From Planctomycetaceae bacterium (GTDB lineage Bacteria > Planctomycetota > Planctomycetia > Pirellulales > PNKZ01): a DNA stretch of 64,000 nt. How positions within the stretch are numbered: the first letter of the stretch is position 1; every line of letters begins with the position of its first letter. Of this stretch, positions 60,616 to 64,000 are shown piece after piece. The position numbers were made by a program, and so were the translations under genes. The stretch is taken from positions 1-64,000 of the forward strand of contig JAEUIN010000323.1 of NCBI GenBank assembly GCA_016793115.1. The letters run 5' to 3'. The notes beneath the pieces were generated by a model that searched no databases, was not told the DNA's origin, and was given only the letters and a program-made list of their open reading frames with translations.

Positions 60616-61401
60616 ATGAAACGTACGCTCGAGAAGCGCGACAAACGCGCGTTGCAAGTCCCCATGCTGGAGCGCGGGCTGGCCGTGCTTGAATACCTTG
60701 CGCAGCACGACGGCGGCGCGACCATCGCCGAACTCAGCGCCGCGCTCGGCGTCGCTTCGGCCAGCGTGTTTCGCATCACGCGGGCCCTGGTGAAGCTCGG
60801 TTACTTGGCCCGCAATGCGGAGACGAAGAAGTTTTCGCCGACGCGCAAGCTGCTGGCGATGGGCTCGCCCGGCGGCGGCGACCGGACGCTCGTCGAGTGC
60901 GCGCTGGAACCGATGCGGAAGCTGCGCAACGCGACGGGCGAGACGACGCAGCTTTGCTGCCTGGCCGACGCCGAGATGGTGATTCTCGAACAGTTGCTGG
61001 CGACGCATCCGTTCAAGTATTCGGCCGACCTGGGAGCGCGCTGTCCGGCATATAGCTGCGCGCCGGGGAAGGCGATGTTCGCCTTGCTGCCGGCCGACGA
61101 ACTGGATGCGCTGCTGGAACGGATTCGCTTCAAGCGTTTTACGCCGACGACGATCACGTCGCGCACGGCGATGCAGCGCGAACTGGAAGCGGTGCGCACG
61201 ACGGGCTACGCCGTGGATCGGGCCGAAGGCTTGGTCGGCGTGCATTGCGTGGCGGCGGCGATCGTCGACCGGCACGGCTACCCGATCGCCGCGCTGACGA
61301 TTTCCGGGCCGGAGTCGCGGGTGCCGGAGAGCGCGTTTGCGCGGATCGGCGAGCAAGTCGTCGCCGCGGCGCGCGCGACGAGCGAATGCTTTAATGCGTA
61401 G
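60616..61401 (+). CDS. IclR-family transcriptional regulator
   Basis: 261 residues. N-terminal winged helix-turn-helix (GGATIAELSAALGVASASVFRITRALVKLGYL) and C-terminal IclR effector domain (CLADAEMVILEQL, YSCAPGKAMFALLP, RTTGYAVDRAEGLVGVHCVAAAIVDRHGYPIAALTISGP in pieces). It likely senses a small organic acid or aromatic and controls the adjacent gene, which starts 16 bp downstream. The two are probably one transcript. Confidence 0.94.
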   Translation: MKRTLEKRDKRALQVPMLERGLAVLEYLAQHDGGATIAELSAALGVASASVFRITRALVKLGYLARNAETKKFSPTRKLLAMGSPGGGDRTLVECALEPMRKLRNATGETTQLCCLADAEMVILEQLLATHPFKYSADLGARCPAYSCAPGKAMFALLPADELDALLERIRFKRFTPTTITSRTAMQRELEAVRTTGYAVDRAEGLVGVHCVAAAIVDRHGYPIAALTISGPESRVPESAFARIGEQVVAAARATSECFNA

Positions 61402-61417
61402 TCCTAGGGGTGATGCG

Positions 61418-64000
61418 ATGAAACTCAACCACGGTTTGCTCGTCGCGCTCTGCGCGGCGCCGTTCGTCGTCGGCTCCGCCGCCGCGGGCGCGGAGATCGT
61501 GAAGCCGGCGACGCCCGTCGAGTTGGAGCACTTCGAACAGCGCGTGCGACCGCTGTTGGCCAAGCATTGCTTCGAATGCCACGGCCCCAAGAAGGAGCAC
61601 AACGGGCTGCGGCTCGATTCACGCGGCGCGATGCTCAAGGGGGGCGACGGCGGCGCGGCGATCGTGCCCGGCCGGCCGGAGCAGAGCTTGCTGATCGAAG
61701 CGGTGAAGCACGAGAGTTTTGAGATGCCGCCGGAGCCTGCGGAGCCGCTGAAGCCGACGGAAATCGCGGCGCTCGAGCGGTGGATTCGCGCGGGCGCGCC
61801 GTGGCCGGCGGAGCAGACCGCGGCCGCCGCGCCGCAGTCGATCGCCGAGCGGGCCAAGAAGTTTTGGGCGTTTCAACCGGTGCGCGATCATGGGCCGCCG
61901 GCGATTAAAAACGCGGCGTGGTCGACGGACCCGATCGATCGCTTTCTCGCGGCTCGCTGGGAAGCGGCGAAGCTGGAGCTGGCGGCGGAGGCCGATCCGC
62001 GGACCTTGATCCGCCGCGTGTCGTTCGTGCTCACCGGCCTGCCGCCGACGCCGGACGAGGTCGAAGCCTTCGCGGCCGCCTCCGCGCGCGGCGGCGCGGA
62101 AGCGGAGCGCGCTTATGCGGCGCTGGTCGACAAACTGCTCGCGTCGCCGCGGTTCGGCGAGCGCTGGGCGCGGCACTGGATGGATTGGGTCCGCTATTGC
62201 GAATCGCACGGCAGCGAGGGGGACCCGGCGATTCCGTTCGCCTGGCGGTATCGCGACTATTTGATTCGGGCGCTGAATGCCGACGTGCCGTACGACCAAC
62301 TCGTGCGCGAGCATTTGGCGGGCGACCTGCTCGCGCAACCGCGGCGCAATGAAGAGTTGGGGATCAACGAATCGATTCTGGGGACGGCGCACCTGCGGTT
62401 CGTCGAACACGGCTACCAGCCGGTCGACCCGCTGGAAGACATGGTCAAGGTGACCGACAACCAGATCGACGTGGCGATGAAAAGCTTCCAGGCGCTGACG
62501 GTGACCTGCGCGCGGTGCCACGATCACAAGTTCGACGCGATCTCGCAGGCGGATTTTTACGCGCTGTTTCCGGTGTTCGCCGCGCCGCGCCCCGGGCAAG
62601 TGCAGATTGATTTGCCGGAGCGGCTGCACAAGCACGACGCGCGGCTGGAGGAGATCAAGCGGGAATTGAAGGCGGAACTCGTTACGCAGTGGTCGAAATC
62701 GATCGAGGAGCTGCCCGAGCGATTGGCGGCGTTGCCGGAGGCGACAAAGAAGAACAACGAGCGCGGGTCGGCCCCCTCATCCGGTTCGCTGCGCGAACCA
62801 CCTTCTCCCCAAGGGGCGAAGGGAGCCGAAAGAGAGATTCAGGCGGCGGTGGATTTCGCGGCGAAGCGGTTCGATCATCCGCTGCATCTCTGGACGACGC
62901 TGCGGAAGCGGAGCGATAAGTCGGTCGTCGACACGTTTGCGAAAATGGCCGAACGTTATCGCAGCGAGGCCGCGGCTCGCACGGCGAACGCGGAGCAGTC
63001 GATCGCGCGGCGAATCGTGCTCGACGAGGCGGAGTTTGCGAAGTGGCGCAACACGGGAGCCGGAGCGCCTCGAGCGACGAGCAAGCCGGGCGAGTTGATC
63101 GTGGCCGTCGCAGGCGAAGCCGCCGCGGCCGCGATCTTGCCGAGCGGCGCGTATACGCAGCGGCTCTCCAGCAAGCACGGCGCGGTGCTCACGTCGCCGA
63201 CGTTTCGCATCGACTCCGACGCGATCAGCGTGCGGCTCGTCGGCTCCGGCTACGGGCAGGCCCGACTTTGCATTCAGAATTACGCCGTGCCGCGCGGCGG
63301 TATTTACAACCTGAGCGCCGTGCCGCTGGAGCCGGGTTCGCACTGGTTCACTTGGGACACCACGTTCTGGCGCGGCTTCGACGCGTATCTCGAAGTCGCC
63401 ACGAACGACGACCTGACGATCGCGAGTCGGGCCGTGCCGAAAGACGCCCCGCCGCCGCCGACCGACGGCCGCTCGACGATCGGCATCCGGGAGATTTGGT
63501 TTCACAACACGAAAGCGCCGCAGGCCGCGGATTGCGAGCCGCGATCAGCGGGCGCGTGGGTGGCGAAGGAGTTGCAAGCGAAGTCGGCCGGCGACGTCGC
63601 GAAGCACTATCAACGGTTGGCCCGCGCGGCGCTCGCAGCCTGGCGCAGCGACACGCTGAGCGACGAGCAAGCGGAGTTGCTGAATGCTCTGGCCGCGGTC
63701 GGCGTGCTGCCGAACTACGGCGACGCGTCGGCGCAGGCGCGCGAGCTGGTCGCCGAATATCGCCGGTTGGAAAAGGAGATCCCGGTCGCGCAGCGTGCGC
63801 CCGGCGTCGTCGAGGCGGCCGGCTACGAGCAGCCGCTCATGATACGCGGCGACCATACGAAGCTCGGCGATCCGATCCCGCGGCGCTATCTCGAAGGGTT
63901 GGGGAGCGAGAGCTTGGCCGACGGCGGCAGCGGCCGGCTGCGGCTCGCCGAACAGCTCGCCGACGCCAAGAACCCGCTCACGGCCCGCGTCGCCGTGAAT
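61418..64000 (+). CDS. Planctomycete cytochrome c protein (PSCyt1/DUF1549), 3' part beyond window
   Basis: 861 codons visible, open at the window edge. ATG 61418 has AGGGG at 7 nt. A signal peptide (about 1-24) is followed by a PSCyt1 haem domain (C51-x-x-C54-H55), the PSCyt2/DUF1549 domain (DPIDRFLAARWE to CARCHDHKFD, haem motif C364-x-x-C367-H368), a charged helical linker and a beta-sandwich-like domain (about 560-690). The DUF1553/PSD1 domain expected at the C-terminus has only begun. These proteins are abundant in planctomycetes, often with sulfatases, and are of unknown electron-transfer role. A hairpin repeat is embedded in frame at residues 452-469. Confidence 0.9.
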   Translation, partial: MKLNHGLLVALCAAPFVVGSAAAGAEIVKPATPVELEHFEQRVRPLLAKHCFECHGPKKEHNGLRLDSRGAMLKGGDGGAAIVPGRPEQSLLIEAVKHESFEMPPEPAEPLKPTEIAALERWIRAGAPWPAEQTAAAAPQSIAERAKKFWAFQPVRDHGPPAIKNAAWSTDPIDRFLAARWEAAKLELAAEADPRTLIRRVSFVLTGLPPTPDEVEAFAAASARGGAEAERAYAALVDKLLASPRFGERWARHWMDWVRYCESHGSEGDPAIPFAWRYRDYLIRALNADVPYDQLVREHLAGDLLAQPRRNEELGINESILGTAHLRFVEHGYQPVDPLEDMVKVTDNQIDVAMKSFQALTVTCARCHDHKFDAISQADFYALFPVFAAPRPGQVQIDLPERLHKHDARLEEIKRELKAELVTQWSKSIEELPERLAALPEATKKNNERGSAPSSGSLREPPSPQGAKGAEREIQAAVDFAAKRFDHPLHLWTTLRKRSDKSVVDTFAKMAERYRSEAAARTANAEQSIARRIVLDEAEFAKWRNTGAGAPRATSKPGELIVAVAGEAAAAAILPSGAYTQRLSSKHGAVLTSPTFRIDSDAISVRLVGSGYGQARLCIQNYAVPRGGIYNLSAVPLEPGSHWFTWDTTFWRGFDAYLEVATNDDLTIASRAVPKDAPPPPTDGRSTIGIREIWFHNTKAPQAADCEPRSAGAWVAKELQAKSAGDVAKHYQRLARAALAAWRSDTLSDEQAELLNALAAVGVLPNYGDASAQARELVAEYRRLEKEIPVAQRAPGVVEAAGYEQPLMIRGDHTKLGDPIPRRYLEGLGSESLADGGSGRLRLAEQLADAKNPLTARVAVN
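62771..62824. repeat. Hairpin repeat inserted in frame in the cytochrome c gene
   Basis: GCCCCCTCATCC followed by the hairpin GGTTCG-ctgcg-CGAACC (62783-62799) and a second stem, CCTTC-CCCC with GGGG-GAAGG (62801-62822). The combination has the form of an intergenic REP element but lies in the coding sequence, where it encodes a Ser/Pro-rich segment (APSSGSLREPPSPQGAKG). Confidence 0.75.

Noticed and set aside
1..64000. tRNA, rRNA, CRISPR arrays, transposases
   Set aside because: I looked for typical conserved stretches, regularly spaced repeats and transposase motifs and saw none. The repeats found are dispersed hairpins without spacer periodicity.

Overview
The window is high-GC DNA with tightly packed genes from a flagellated member of the Planctomycetota, probably a Pirellulales-like lineage. 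This is inferred from gene content. The right edge carries a planctomycete-type cytochrome c protein (PSCyt1/DUF1549, with PSD1 expected beyond the edge). There is a Flp-pilin-like N-terminal domain typical of the phylum, sulfatase-like and PQQ beta-propeller proteins, and several families of small dispersed hairpin repeats between genes. I saw no rRNA, tRNA, CRISPR array, transposase or phage gene.

Left part (1-24170): a minus-strand operon encodes a Tat-exported EEP phosphatase/nuclease-like protein, an AttH/CrtC-like lipocalin protein and an MMPL/RND exporter cut by the window edge. Then come an LRR protein with a pilin-like N-terminus, a papain-fold protein that has lost its catalytic residues, an RND efflux adaptor and pump pair, a PPK2 polyphosphate kinase, a hypothetical protein, arginine decarboxylase (speA), a secreted metallophosphoesterase, a DUF4105 lipoprotein, a U32 peptidase-family (RlhA-like) protein, a PQQ beta-propeller protein and an SDR oxidoreductase.

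Centre (24175-48953): one long minus-strand flagellar cluster. In transcription order it is TPR membrane protein, FlgN-like, NtrB-like kinase, NtrC-like sigma-54 activator, flgB, flgC, fliE, fliF, fliG, fliH, fliI, fliJ, motE-like, fliK, flgD, flgE, flbD, motA, motB, fliL, fliN, fliO, fliP, fliQ, fliR, flhB. It encodes basal body, hook, export apparatus, stator and a dedicated two-component system. No fliM or flhA lies in the window. Several parts are unusual: FliN carries three FliM-like CheY-binding-type motifs, FliG lacks the classical torque charges, FlgE carries two Fn3-like repeats, and FlhB has NPTE instead of NPTH.

Right part (49359-64000): an alpha/beta-hydrolase-like protein without its nucleophile serine, malate dehydrogenase, a CPA2 antiporter, a degenerate sulfatase-fold protein, a 1342-residue secreted protein with a putative TIM-barrel core, a MOSC protein, and an IclR regulator directly upstream of the cytochrome c protein.

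The pattern I find most interesting is a REP/BIME-like repeat that begins with GTAG. It sits at gene ends, and in six cases its own TAG is the stop codon of the adjacent gene. A different hairpin repeat lies in frame inside the cytochrome c gene. Three unrelated hydrolase-fold proteins appear to have lost their active sites.
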